A DNA stretch of 38,697 nt from Amphimedon queenslandica (Eukaryota; Porifera; Demospongiae; Haplosclerida; Niphatidae): NCBI RefSeq assembly GCF_000090795.2, contig NW_003546898.1:1-38697 (forward strand). The letters are read 5' to 3'. This document shows, in pieces, positions 21,572 to 31,264 of this stretch; within the stretch, counting starts at the first letter, position 1, and each line of letters opens with the position of its first letter. Below the pieces are notes generated by a model that saw only the letters and a list, made by a program, of their open reading frames with translations, had not been told where the DNA came from and did not search any database. Both the position numbers and the translations under genes were made by a program.

Positions 21572-22400
21572 AGTTGTATCACTGTCTCTTCTTCTAATTT
21601 AAAAGATTTCGTCGGTCATCCTCTGTTCATTTCCAATCGCCTCTACGAGACCACACCCCCTGGAGTGGTCATGGGTCTGGCTTAAACATCAATGGGAGGC
21701 ACTACTCTTTATGTGGAGACAGGCATGACTGAGGGGCAGGGCCTGTCAAAGGAGGGGAGAGGAGAGGGGGGCATGACTACCACTGGACAGTTAGGAGATG
21801 TAATGAAGGAGTCCACTGTTATTGCTTATACTTATGCTAAGGTAGAGAGGAGAGAGAGAGAAATAACAATGTAAGGTGCTATGATGTAAATTGTATTTTT
21901 TGTATTTATTTTAGTCATTTTTGTCTTCAAAAGATCCTACAAATGATTTCCTTGAGAAAGCAAAGTTCATCTCCATGTTCCTGAGGTAAGTAATACTTTC
22001 ATAATAATAATAATAATGATATTGTTATTATTATTTTTGCAATTATTATTATTGCCATTATTATTTTCAACAATTAATAATGACAGCTGCAACTAATATT
22101 ATTATTTTATTATGATCAATTTTATTGATTATTATTGTTATTATTATCATTATTTTATTAATTAAAGGGTACTACCCCAAAGGATGGTCCCTTAGCAGGT
22201 GTCACTATAGTCTCTGCCCTCCTCTCACTGGCTATGGATCGTCCAATACGTCAGAATGTTGCCATGACTGGGGAACTGTCACTCACTGGAAAGGTATGTA
22301 CATGTACATGTATGCTGGTATAGTAAATTGACATTTGTATAAACTGTGTAATATACATGTATGCAATATAATATGTTTCATAGTCTTTTCTTTTGTTCAA

Positions 22401-22858
22401 ATTACCATAAATGTTCAAATAAAGGCCGGGCTTGAATAAACGCCTGGTACTAAGAATCTCCAAGTATAGATACGCATATTTTACTCAATGTAAATCCTAC
22501 AATCTGTGGAGTGTCCAAAATGGCCTAACTTGTTACCTTAAGCCTACTATTTTTAGCGTCTACTAAATTTAGCTATATTAGCGAGAGAGCTTTAAACCGC
22601 TAAATTAAATAGACGCCTAAATAATTATAATGGTTATTTTTATAGTTAATTTGGTTAAAAACGCTAAAATTAGTAACGCTAAACATGATTTTTGCTGATT
22701 TCGCTAAAATTAGTAGACGCAAATAATAGTAGGCTTAAGGTAAGCTGAGTGCATTGAATCTGGAGGTCCGGGTTCGAATCCCAGTTTTTTCTTTACGCAA
22801 TTTTTTTGTCCTGGAAAGAAATAAACGCCCTGGCTTTTATTTGAACATTTACAGTAAT
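22401..22858. mobile_element. MITE-like element, interrupted by a second MITE
   Basis: The left end ATTACCATAAATGTTCAAAT (continuing AAAGGCCGGGC) is the inverted repeat of the right end, whose complement reads ATTACTGTAAATGTTCAAAT (continuing AAAAGCCAGGGC). A Pol III B-box-like GGTTCGAATCC is at 22771-22781. The middle is interrupted by the separate element at 22542-22734. It lies where the last Lon exon would be expected. Confidence 0.75.
22542..22734. mobile_element. 193-bp MITE nested at a TTAA target
   Basis: The termini are GCCTACTATTTTTAGCGTCT at the left and AGACGCAAATAATAGTAGGC at the right, an imperfect inverted repeat of about 35 bp. TTAA flanks both ends (22538-22541 and 22735-22738). 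Removing the element and one TTAA restores a continuous GTTACCTTAAGGTAAGC in the host MITE. TTAA duplication is typical of piggyBac-type transposition; the assignment is inference. Confidence 0.8.
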
Positions 22859-22928
22859 CAGTGATTTTTTGGGAAAACCATTGGCTATAGTACAGGGAAA
22901 TTTTCTGAAATTGGCTCATTTTTAATGA

Positions 22929-23312
22929 CCTGGGGGCGAAGCCCCCAGGTTGTTCCTATAATTGATTTCACCATCACGCTATCTATATATATATATATAT
23001 ATATATTTGTATGTCCACACTTACATTTCTTCTATACATGTTGTATTGGAGAAATAACAAGCCTTAGCAACCAACCACCCACGCTCCTTTACGTAAGTGG
23101 GTGTGGCCACGACAAGCAAAATGGCGGATTGCTCACGGGACAAAGTTATGAGCTTTCTAACTAGTCAGGCGGGGCCTCGCCTGACTACTTTCTGACAGCA
23201 AAAGAACATAGAGATACTGTCTAAAAACTTCTCTAGAAGCATTTGAAGGTAGAGAGAACCTCTTAATAAGTGCCCAGCTATGCATGCAAGGTGGTGAAAT
23301 CAATTATAGGAA
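22929..23312. mobile_element. Inverted-repeat element with GC-rich hairpins
   Basis: CCTATAATTGATTTCACCAT at about 22955-22974 is the inverse complement of TGGTGAAATCAATTATAGG at about 23292-23310. A perfect GC-rich hairpin (CCTGGGGGC-GAA-GCCCCCAGG, 22930-22949) precedes the left arm. A second (AGTCAGGCGGGGCCTCGCCTGACT, 23163-23186) is inside. An (AT)n run is at 22984-23006. No clear coding sequence; the family is unknown. Confidence 0.55.
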
Positions 23313-23334
23313 TATTTTTTACACTGTTACGCTT

Positions 23335-23460
23335 ATTTAAATGGCCGTAACTCAAAATTTTTAACCCTGGAATTGGCTCAAACTTTCAACATAGCATTAG
23401 TACATCAATATGTAGATTTCAGAGCCATTTTTTGAAAAAACCTTGGGCTATAGTACATTT
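23335..23460 (+). repeat. Single ~170-bp repeat unit before Lon fragment 2
   Basis: Contains GGCCGTAACTCAAAATTTTT, AACATAGCATTAGTACATCA and CAGAGCCATTTTTTGAAAAA, matching the intronic array at 16795-17440. It directly precedes the second Lon exon fragment. Confidence 0.6.
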
Positions 23461-23472
23461 TTATTACATGAT

Positions 23473-23565
23473 CCTCTTGTCCCACAGAGAGTCATTTTGG
23501 AGCTGCACTGACCAGTGGAGAATCACATCAAATTCAAGCAGTTCTTGAACATCCAGATGTAATCA
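23473..23565 (+). pseudogene. Fragment of a Lon protease exon (copy 2, internal deletion)
   Basis: Retains the acceptor (CTTGTCCCACAG) and the first codons (AGAGTCATT), then jumps to TTTGGAGCTGCACTGACCAG, deleting about 65 bp relative to 17979-18108. It continues to GAACATCCAGATGTAATCAC. The deletion and lack of further exons make it a dead fragment. It stands immediately 3' of ANK2, as copy 1 stands 3' of ANK1. Confidence 0.8.
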
Positions 23566-23579
23566 CTTCAAGTCCACTG

Positions 23580-24539
23580 TGGCAGGAGAACTGGAATAAA
23601 ATTGTTGACTTATTTAATTTTGATTAATTTTTATAAAATAATATTATATTAAAAATTTATTAAAATGTCAAAATAGAAAATTCAATGCTATGTTAAAGTA
23701 AGTCAAAATACAATAACAACAACAACAACAACAATAATAATATAAGCATAACAATGACAATAAGAATGAGACTGATAATAATAATTTTAGAATAAAAAGA
23801 GAAAAGGAAAGTAGAGAGAGAAATGGTGACAAAATATTTAGAACAACAATAATAATAATAACAAATTAAGTGTATATACAAAATAAAGGTACATGTGTAC
23901 ATGCTATAATAAAACAATTTATTAATTAAGGAAGAAAGGGAAGACTAACAAAAGAAAGCAAAGAGTAGCTCCAGTGATACGTGTTAATGGAGAATATATT
24001 AAAGAAGAAGGATTGGTGATATTGGTAACCATTGGGGTGTATGTGTGGGTATATGGTGTAATGGTGATAACTGCATGGTAAGGTGGTTACGGTTAGGATA
24101 GTAATATGGTGGTACAATGTCTTTGGTGTACATGATAATGATAAGATGACAATGGTGGGTAATTGTCAAACCTAGGATAAAGGTATTAAGATTAATGGTG
24201 ATCTAAGTTAAGATATTACACAAGTAATGTATAGGTGATATTGGTAGCCATTGGTGTATGGTGTAATAGTACAATGGTGATACAATGGTATGTAAGGTAG
24301 TGGGATGGTGATAAGGTGGTGATACTGTGTAATGGTAAGATGGTGTTTAAGATACAATATCGTATAGGATTGGTGATATTGGTAACCATTGTGGGTATAT
24401 GGTGTAATGGTGATGATGGTACTAAAGTGGTGTAAGGTAGTTAGATGGTTGTAAGGTGGTAGGATAGGTGTATTGGTAATATGGTGATAGGTTACATACT
24501 ATGGACTAATAAGGTGGTAATATGGTGATAAGGTTGTGT
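23580..24539. repeat. ANK2 3' flank, duplicate of the ANK1 flank
   Basis: Collinear with 1830-2645: GGAGAACTGGAATAAAATTG, ATTAAAAATTTATTAAAATG, GGAAGAAAGGGAAGACTAAC and the ATGGTG-rich degenerate minisatellite recur in the same order with small insertions and deletions. It includes an (AAC)n/(AAT)n run at about 23715-23740. Confidence 0.75.
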
Positions 24540-24574
24540 TTAAGATACCGTATCTTGTCCTGGTGGGTCGACCT
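24540..24574 (-). CDS. Partial copy of the candidate terminal exon in ANK2
   Basis: The minus strand reads VDPPGQDTVS then a TAA stop, running into the gap on its 5' side. It is the counterpart of 2646-2725 downstream of ANK1. Whether it is spliced to the ANK2 ankyrin exon cannot be seen because the junction is in the N run. Confidence 0.35.
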
Positions 24575-25161
24575 NNNNNNNNNNNNNNNNNNNNNNNNNN
24601 NNNNNNNNNNNNNNNNNNNNNNNNNNNNNNNNNNNNNNNNNNNNNNNNNNNNNNNNNNNNNNNNNNNNNNNNNNNNNNNNNNNNNNNNNNNNNNNNNNNN
24701 NNNNNNNNNNNNNNNNNNNNNNNNNNNNNNNNNNNNNNNNNNNNNNNNNNNNNNNNNNNNNNNNNNNNNNNNNNNNNNNNNNNNNNNNNNNNNNNNNNNN
24801 NNNNNNNNNNNNNNNNNNNNNNNNNNNNNNNNNNNNNNNNNNNNNNNNNNNNNNNNNNNNNNNNNNNNNNNNNNNNNNNNNNNNNNNNNNNNNNNNNNNN
24901 NNNNNNNNNNNNNNNNNNNNNNNNNNNNNNNNNNNNNNNNNNNNNNNNNNNNNNNNNNNNNNNNNNNNNNNNNNNNNNNNNNNNNNNNNNNNNNNNNNNN
25001 NNNNNNNNNNNNNNNNNNNNNNNNNNNNNNNNNNNNNNNNNNNNNNNNNNNNNNNNNNNNNNNNNNNNNNNNNNNNNNNNNNNNNNNNNNNNNNNNNNNN
25101 NNNNNNNNNNNNNNNNNNNNNNNNNNNNNNNNNNNNNNNNNNNNNNNNNNNNNNNNNNNNN
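24575..25161. other. Assembly gap (587 N)
   Basis: An unbroken run of N. By alignment with ANK1 (about 2681-3676), roughly 1 kb of sequence is expected here if the copies are collinear: the last ankyrin repeats, the stop and the 3' flank. Either ANK2 is about 400 bp shorter or the gap size is an estimate. Confidence 0.95.
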
Positions 25162-28100
25162 CTTGTGCTTCGAGGTATAGTCCACAGTTGTCAATTACAA
25201 GTTGTACCAATTCCATATTCCCACCCTCACATGCTGCATGAAGTATAGTGCATTTTCTATTATCCAAAGTATTAATGCCATCAGGATGAATACTATACAA
25301 GTAAAGAAAAACATCAATATGGCCATGACTGCAAGCTGTATGAAATACAGTGGATCCTTCATTATCAGTAGCTGTAAGGAGATTATGATGAGTAGAACTA
25401 CCAGTGACTGAGAACAGTAAAGCTTCAGCAGTATCCTTATGACCAGAGGCAGCTGCCAAGTGTAATGGTGTCTGTCCTTTCTTGTTAGTAATCAATAAGT
25501 CATTGTTAGACAGACTGGCTTTTAGTAACAGTAATACCATATTCTGTCGTCCATGTTGACAGGCTACATGTAATGGTGTATTACCATCTTTATCTTGTAC
25601 ATTAATAAGTACAGCATTATGTGGATTATTGTATATGTCATGAGGACTGTCTAATAAACACTTTATCTCACGTAGCCAGACAATACTCATTGAGGGTATA
25701 CTCTTACTCAGTAAATATTGTAATATTTCATCTTTATTAGCTGCTACAGCAACATGTAGTGGTGTACAGTCTTGATGACTGATTGTATTAGGATTACAAT
25801 AATTATTATCAATGAGATACTTCAATACATTCAAGTGACCCCTCTCTACTGATATGTGAACTGCTCCAGACCCTTTACCATCAGTAGCTGATAGATTACA
25901 CTTCTTACTATTAAGATATTTAATAACTTCTAACTGATTGAAGTACACTGCAATAAGGAATGGAGTACGACCATCTTTACTGTCAGGTAGTTCAAGTGAT
26001 GATGGTATGTGTTCTATAATGTACTGGATTAAGTTCAATCTTCCATTACTACACGCTAAGTGAATGGGAGCCATTCCATCATCATTGTCAGCAAACAGAT
26101 CTAACTGATGATTCTCTACCAAATGTTTGAGTATAGGAAGAGAGCCACTGTACTGACAGGTAATGTGAAGAACTGTTGATCCATTAGAAGTCTTAGCTGC
26201 TACATTACACTGATGAAGACTAGTAAGATAAAGTACCACAGGAACATGACCTCCTTCACATGCTTTATGAAGAACTGTACTACCAGTAGTAGTAGTGGCA
26301 TTAACATCACACTGATACTTGTTAATTAGTTCCTGTAGACAATGTAGGTTACCATTATAAGCAGCTGAATGAGCTAGTGTGTACTTGTTATTGCTAGTGT
26401 GATTAGTAATATCCACACTATACTCCTGACTGTACCATTCCAGTATATGAGTATGACCAGTCTCTGCTGCTGCATGTAATGCTGTCGTGCTATATTTATC
26501 AATATTGATAGGTTCAAGCTTACACTGTTGTGTTAGTAATTGTACTACATCAAGATTACCTGAGAAACAGGCAAATGTGACACATGTTTGATTATGTGTA
26601 TCCTTAGCATTGACATCACATTTCATATCATTTATTAGAAATGTGACCAATTGAATATTACCACTCTCACAGGCTAAATGCAATGGCACCCAACCCTCAT
26701 TGTCAGTAGAGTGTAATAAACTAATGTATTGAGGATACTGACTGGTGATATGCTTGATAAAGTGAGTGTGACCTTTTAAAGATGAAAAATGAAAAACATT
26801 CCAACCTTTGCTGTCTGTTAGGCTCAGACTACACTTGTATTTCTTCACATATAATTCCAGTAGTAAAATATCACCAGATTCAGCAGCATAATGAATTGGT
26901 AGCTTATCATTACTGTCAGATTGATGAGGATCTAACTGATAGGTAGTTATTAATTCTTTAACAAGAGATAAGTTAAGAGACCATGAGGCATAATGTAAAG
27001 CAGTGAGGCCATTCTTAGTAACTGCATTAGGAGACAAACCTTGTTCAGTAATAAGATACTTAACTAAATCAAAGTTACCACTCCATGCAGCATGATGTAC
27101 TAACATGCATCCTTCATTATCTGTTTCATTAATATCACAATGCTGTACATCAATGAGATATTGAGTGATATCAATATGACCGTTACAACAAGAATGATTA
27201 AGACATGTCATACCATACTTATCAGTGACATTAGAATCACTGTTATGATTATTAATAAGATATTTAACAGAATTAATACTACCTGACCAGCAAGAGTATA
27301 CTAATGGTGTACGGCCATAAGTATCAGTATCATTAGCATTGAGATTATACTGAGATATGATATAACGTAATACACTAGTAGAACCTGACAAGGCAGCATA
27401 ATGTACTGGATGCTTATCATCATTAGTTAATGAACAATTGATATTATATTCTTCTAATGCTTTTAGTAAGGTAGTGCCACTCCATGATGCAAAATGAAGT
27501 AATGACAGGCCATCATTTGTAGTGACGTTGATGCTGAAGTTAGGACAAGTGTTAGCTTTTTTAAGAAGTGACGAAAACATTTTAACTCTTTCATTTCGTT
27601 TAATAAAATTAATATTAGTTTTTATTGTAGTATTATTAATTTTACCAATAACTGATGCATCACGTTGTGCCATAAGCTTACTATACACAATACCAGCTGG
27701 AATATGTATACCAGAATGACATGCATAATGCAAACATGACATACCATTGTTATCACTTTCAAATAATGCTTTATTACCTTGAATACTAACAATATACTCA
27801 ACAACTGATGATGAAGCAAACCATGAAGCAATATGAAGTAGAGTCCTACCATATTGATCCTTTACATCAATGGATAATTGATATTGATTTAAAAGATACT
27901 TAAAAAGCTCAACACTTTTATTATTCATAGAACGACAAGTATAATGTAGTATACCAGCCCCTGACTTTGTTATGTCATCTGGTGAGAAGAGGTTTAATAA
28001 TTCCAGCTTGTGGATTAATGCTAGCTCTCCACTTTGACAAGCTAACAATGATAAAGACTCGCTATAACAATTGATCTGAAAAGAATTACAATTTCTCTCA

Positions 28101-28497
28101 ATAAAGAATTTCACTAGGTCAGAATGGCCCCCCATTGCTGAGTACAGTAATGCAGTGTTATTGCTACTGTCTGGTTGATCAGGAGGAACATGACACGTGT
28201 CTACTAGATATTGTACTATAGATAAGTAGCCTTTATAAGATGCCATATGTATACTAGATACACTATTATCATCACCTTCATTAGGATCAATACCATATTG
28301 ATGGATGAGTAGTTGAACAATCTCAATGTGTCCACCATATGATGCAGAGTGTAGTGGAGTCCAACCATGAAGACCACGATGATATGTGCTGTAACCAAAG
28401 TTGACAAGAAGCCATTGTACTTCATCTTCTAATCCTCTCCAAGCTGCTTCATGTAATGGTGTACTGGTATTCTCATACCATAATGGATCACATATAT
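25162..28497 (-). CDS. ANK2 ankyrin-repeat exon (exon 6, incomplete)
   Basis: Starts with DICDPLWYENTSTPLHEAAW after acceptor at 28498-28499 and runs open to the gap, ending ...VIDNCGLYLEAQ. It carries one repeat-linker insertion absent from ANK1: about 26 residues (around IVWLREIKCLLDSPHDIYNN, 25600-25700) before NVQDKDGNTPLHVAC. The spacer after repeat 8 is conserved. Confidence 0.9.
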
Positions 28498-30224
28498 CTA
28501 TAAGTAAAGAATATTATTATTAACACATGTGTTTGACCATTGGCCCACAACAAGAGGGATTGACAAAAGGTCAGTTCATGTACTTACCAATATCAGTGGA
28601 TGAGTGCTTAACATCTTCTATTGAGAACTGTAAAATTAATATTAAAATTATTTATAAAGTATAATCACAAACCTCTCTTAGATCATATTTATCTTCCCCA
28701 CATGTTAGTTCAGTGACACCAAGACTAGCTAACTGTTGCTGTAGCTTTGTAGTTAGAGGAAATAATAAAGAATAAAGATACTCAGGAATGAGATGTTTGA
28801 ATACAAGAGAGCCAGGAGTTACTACAGAAAAATAAAATCTCATTTCGGGAACATCAAATCCTTTTGGTATTGCTCGACGGAAAAAGAAAAGGTCATCTAA
28901 CGTGTAGTTGTCACAATCAACTCTAGCAATCATTACTCGTGTACCTAGAGGAACACCTTTTACACCAAACTGTACAGCATCAGCATCTTTCAATAGTCCA
29001 CCACTGTTTATAAAATAATCCTTTAACTTCTCTTCATATGATGACCAAGTTCTTTTCAACGAACGACTGTCAGTCAGGAACACACGAACAAGTTTAACTA
29101 TCAGTTCATAGTTGAACCATGATACATACTTGTACTCTAAGGTTGTAAAAAGATCTGTCATTGTTTTAATGTCACTAAACTCTTCTCTAACTGCTTGCAC
29201 TGTAGCTGGATTATTTTTCTTAATAGGACCCAAAAGAGCATGAACACGTCTTTTAAGATACTCTATCACTTTTGGAAGAAGGTCTGGCTCACTCAGGAAG
29301 GAATCCATTGTCAGTTGTAGTGCATCAGCAAACTCATCCTGTAGCTCATGTATTTCATTTGTTAATGGGAAATTTATTTCAGGATGAGAAGCATAAACTG
29401 TACAAAAGAACAAGAACGTAAAATTTTTACATTAAAGTTGTGGTGTCCTGACGTTTATATACATGTTTCACACGTATAGTACAACTTTCAATATTGTATC
29501 AAAAAGGACTTGACTTTTTTGAGCGAAAAACTAACCTCTTGAATTATTTGATTTTCCACTTTCTGGTGACATTACATCATCATTAGAAAAGACATCTCTT
29601 ATAGCAACTGCTGGTAAGCTTTCATTATGACTAGAGTTACCTCCTAATAAATACATAAACATTATTCATTATGATTCCAAATTTGGTAAATTACCTCCTA
29701 AAGGTGACATTCCGAGTGATGTTCCTTCATTATAATTAATAACATCAGTACATCTAGGACCACTCACAGAATAAGGAGTAGTTCCTCCAGTAGTAGCTGG
29801 TAGAGGATGAGGAGTAGCTCCTCCAGTAGCAGCTAGTAGTGGATGTTCACAAGCTATTTCATCAGCTAATGCTGAACTTCTTCCTCCTTCTTTAACAGCT
29901 ACACACACCATTCTCCAGCAGGGACAGCCATAACGTTCATAATCATAATCTTTCATTAGCCAATACTCTAGAACTTTCTGTAGGCAAGAAATTGCATCTC
30001 CATGAGAGCTAGCTTCAATGGTATTAATGTCAGTTATTCTCAAACGTAAAGAAATGGCGAATGACTTCCAACAGGCAGAAATAGACTTCACTTTATCATA
30101 CACTGAGTGATACTCATCAATACCTAAAAAACACTTATTAAATGTCAAATATACCCACAAACTCACTTAGCTCTTTATCACAAACGTTAATAAAAGGAGC
30201 AGAGGAAGAAGGGCTTGTAGCCAT
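25162..30224 (-). CDS. ANK2: Death domain - central region - ankyrin repeat protein, 3' end in gap
   Basis: Exons on the minus strand: 30167-30224, 29695-30123, 29536-29643, 28673-29397, 28588-28627 and from 28497 down into the gap at 25161. All are GT-AG with matching phases. Start ATG at 30224 (MATSPSSSAPFINVCDKEL). The resolved 1565 residues carry a leader (1-19), the Death-domain exon (20-162), a linker (163-198), the central region (199-440), a micro-exon (441-453) and about 29 ankyrin repeats. Introns 1-5 are about 43, 51, 138, 45 and 90 bp, giving a compact version of ANK1. It is highly similar to ANK1 and ANK3, pointing to recent tandem duplication or gene conversion. The C-terminus is unknown. 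Function is inferred as for ANK1. Confidence 0.85.
28588..28627 (-). CDS. ANK2 micro-exon (exon 5)
   Basis: 40 nt encoding FSIEDVKHSSTDI plus one base, with acceptor TTTTACAG and donor GTAAGT. Same size and phase as in ANK1 and ANK3. Confidence 0.8.
28673..29397 (-). CDS. ANK2 central conserved region (exon 4)
   Basis: 241 residues homologous to the ANK1 central exon. The best conserved blocks are YVSWFNYELIVKLVRVFL, YEEKLKDYFINSGGLLKDAD, FGVKGVPLGTRVMIARVD and FPLTTKLQQQLASLGVTELT followed by CGE. The segment between the TLDDLFFFRRAIP block and the ...PEYLYSLLFPL block is the most divergent part among paralogues. Confidence 0.85.
29536..29643 (-). CDS. ANK2 linker exon (exon 3)
   Basis: A 108-nt exon, phase 1 at both ends, coding GNSSHNESLPAVAIRDVFSN then DDVMSPESGKSNNSR. 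It is longer than the 66-nt exons of ANK1 and ANK3 but keeps a related D-x-V-x-SP-x-S motif. The preceding intron is only about 51 bp, against about 7 kb in ANK1. Confidence 0.75.
29695..30123 (-). CDS. ANK2 Death domain exon (exon 2)
   Basis: Begins SIDEYHSVYDKVKSISACWK and carries the Death-domain core FAISLRL, INTIEAS, CLQKVLEYWL, CWRMVCVAVKEGG and SALADEIACEHP. After the domain an imperfect tandem duplication gives HPLLAATGGATP then HPLPATTGGTTP (DNA repeat of about 33 bp at 29765-29845). This lengthens the exon relative to ANK1. Confidence 0.9.
30167..30224 (-). CDS. ANK2 first coding exon
   Basis: ATG at 30224, MATSPSSSAPFINVCDKEL plus one base, then donor GTGAGT and a 43-bp intron. 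The frame joins as AGT (Ser) with the next exon. The alignment with ANK1 exon 1 supports this start. Confidence 0.85.
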
Positions 30225-30297
30225 AGCTAGCAGATCGAGGAACTTATACACCCACGCAAAATACCAGCCCCACCCATAGACTGGGTGCGGCTATAAA
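30225..30297. promoter_or_regulatory. Compact divergent promoter region, ANK2 and DAP3 relic
   Basis: Only about 73 bp separate the ANK2 ATG (minus) from the candidate DAP3 start (plus). A TATAAAA lies at 30292-30298, and the plus-strand start context AAATGGCGGCC resembles the TISU/YY1-type initiator element of metazoan genes with very short leaders. If both starts are right, this is a bidirectional promoter. Confidence 0.4.
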
Positions 30298-30487
30298 ATG
30301 GCGGCCATGATGCAACTGTGCCTCGAACTGTGCAAGTAAGAAATACATTGTTCTCTTTTTAAGTATATTTTGTCTTTTAGAAAAATCCACCGAGTCTTCT
30401 CTCCATTAATAAATTATTCAGGACCTTCAAACCAACCAACTACTGTATAGCAGCTGCACCAGTAAAAGTTATAATTTATTTAGTTAT

Positions 30488-30552
30488 TTTAATTATATAT
30501 ATATATACATATATCATATATATATATATGTATATACATATATATACATGAT
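30488..30552. repeat. (AT)n-rich palindromic microsatellite
   Basis: Alternating ATATATAC/GTATATAT words form a self-complementary stretch. Non-coding. Confidence 0.7.
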
Positions 30553-31009
30553 TAGAAATTTGATATTAGTTATGATCAGTTGAGTACAATATACAGTGTT
30601 TTGTTCTCTAATTTTAAGAAATATTCATTACACAATCACTTCAGTGCCAACAACACAATAAAAAGCATTTATATATTAATTTATTATTGTTATTATTAAT
30701 GGCCCCAGATGGAGGCTGTTAGTAAGGTCTCATGGTTGCTAAGAGACCCGTCCTGGTGTGCACTTTATATTAATTTTAAAAAAGAAACTTAGAAAGAGGT
30801 TTTTATTCTACGAGTTTGAATTTATTTTTAACCCTTTATGGATCACTACCCATTATTGTATTATTATTATTATTATTATTGTTGTTGTTCTTATTTATTG
30901 TTAATAGCTGGTCCTGATGATCGCGGTTAAAGTGTTTGTTCAAATATTTCATTATTGTCTGGCCAATGACTGGATAGTACTCCATGTACCCAGTGGTAAG
31001 ATTAATTAT

Positions 31010-31017
31010 TATTGTTG

Positions 31018-31061
<44 letters not shown>

Positions 31062-31062
31062 T
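31010..31062. repeat. (TTA)n microsatellite before a DAP3 acceptor
   Basis: About seventeen TTA/ATT triplets leading straight to the acceptor TTTCTAG of the piece at 31067. Confidence 0.8.
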
Positions 31063-31264
31063 CTAGACACATTCCAGTAGTGAGTTAAAGCCATTACTAC
31101 AAAATGACAGACTGTATGACTTACCTGATGATACAATGGACTGGCTCACTCAGTTTAAAGAAATAAATCATGAACATAATCTGAAGTAAATGATATATAA
31201 GTAATAGTATTGATAGTCTGCTTGGATGAGTCACTTCACTACTGGCCATTCTTGATCATATACC

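Larger units (their letters stand above)
16470..22296 (+). pseudogene. LONP1: Unprocessed Lon protease (LONP1-type) pseudogene
   Basis: Exons found: 16470-16706 (N-domain start, VPLLVLNRNPMFSRFVKMVE), 17979-18108, 18177-18260, 18461-18727, 18881-19089, 19388-19440, about 19509-19685, 19838-20007, 20862-21044, 21606-21841, about 21916-21986 and about 22169-22296. Introns survive, so it is a duplicated, not retro-copied, gene. Lesions: a frame break in exon 4 (about 18575-18620); a stop at SRLKG-stop-VQGKILCF (about 19050); Walker A GPPGVGKT changed to GPPGVGNT across 19085-19400; acceptor before YFRFSVGG lost (about 19508); a frame break at about 19615; a stop in IK-stop-YCRES (about 20997); a stop in GLA-stop-TSMGG (about 21684); and the protease PKDGPSAG changed to PKDGPLAG, removing the catalytic Ser (about 22180-22195). 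Most N-domain exons and the last exon with the catalytic Lys are missing. The intact family member is the mitochondrial matrix AAA+ protease. Confidence 0.93.

Noticed and set aside
22741..22800. Functional tRNA gene
   Set aside because: Only the B-box-like T arm fits; no acceptor stem, proper A box or anticodon arm can be folded.
24499..25241. Long open frames crossing the N run on both strands
   Set aside because: They are open only because N codons are not read as stops; apart from the ANK2 frame ending at 25162 they are artefacts.
31010..31062. CRISPR-like or other array
   Set aside because: Simple TTA triplet microsatellite without spacers; the genome is eukaryotic.
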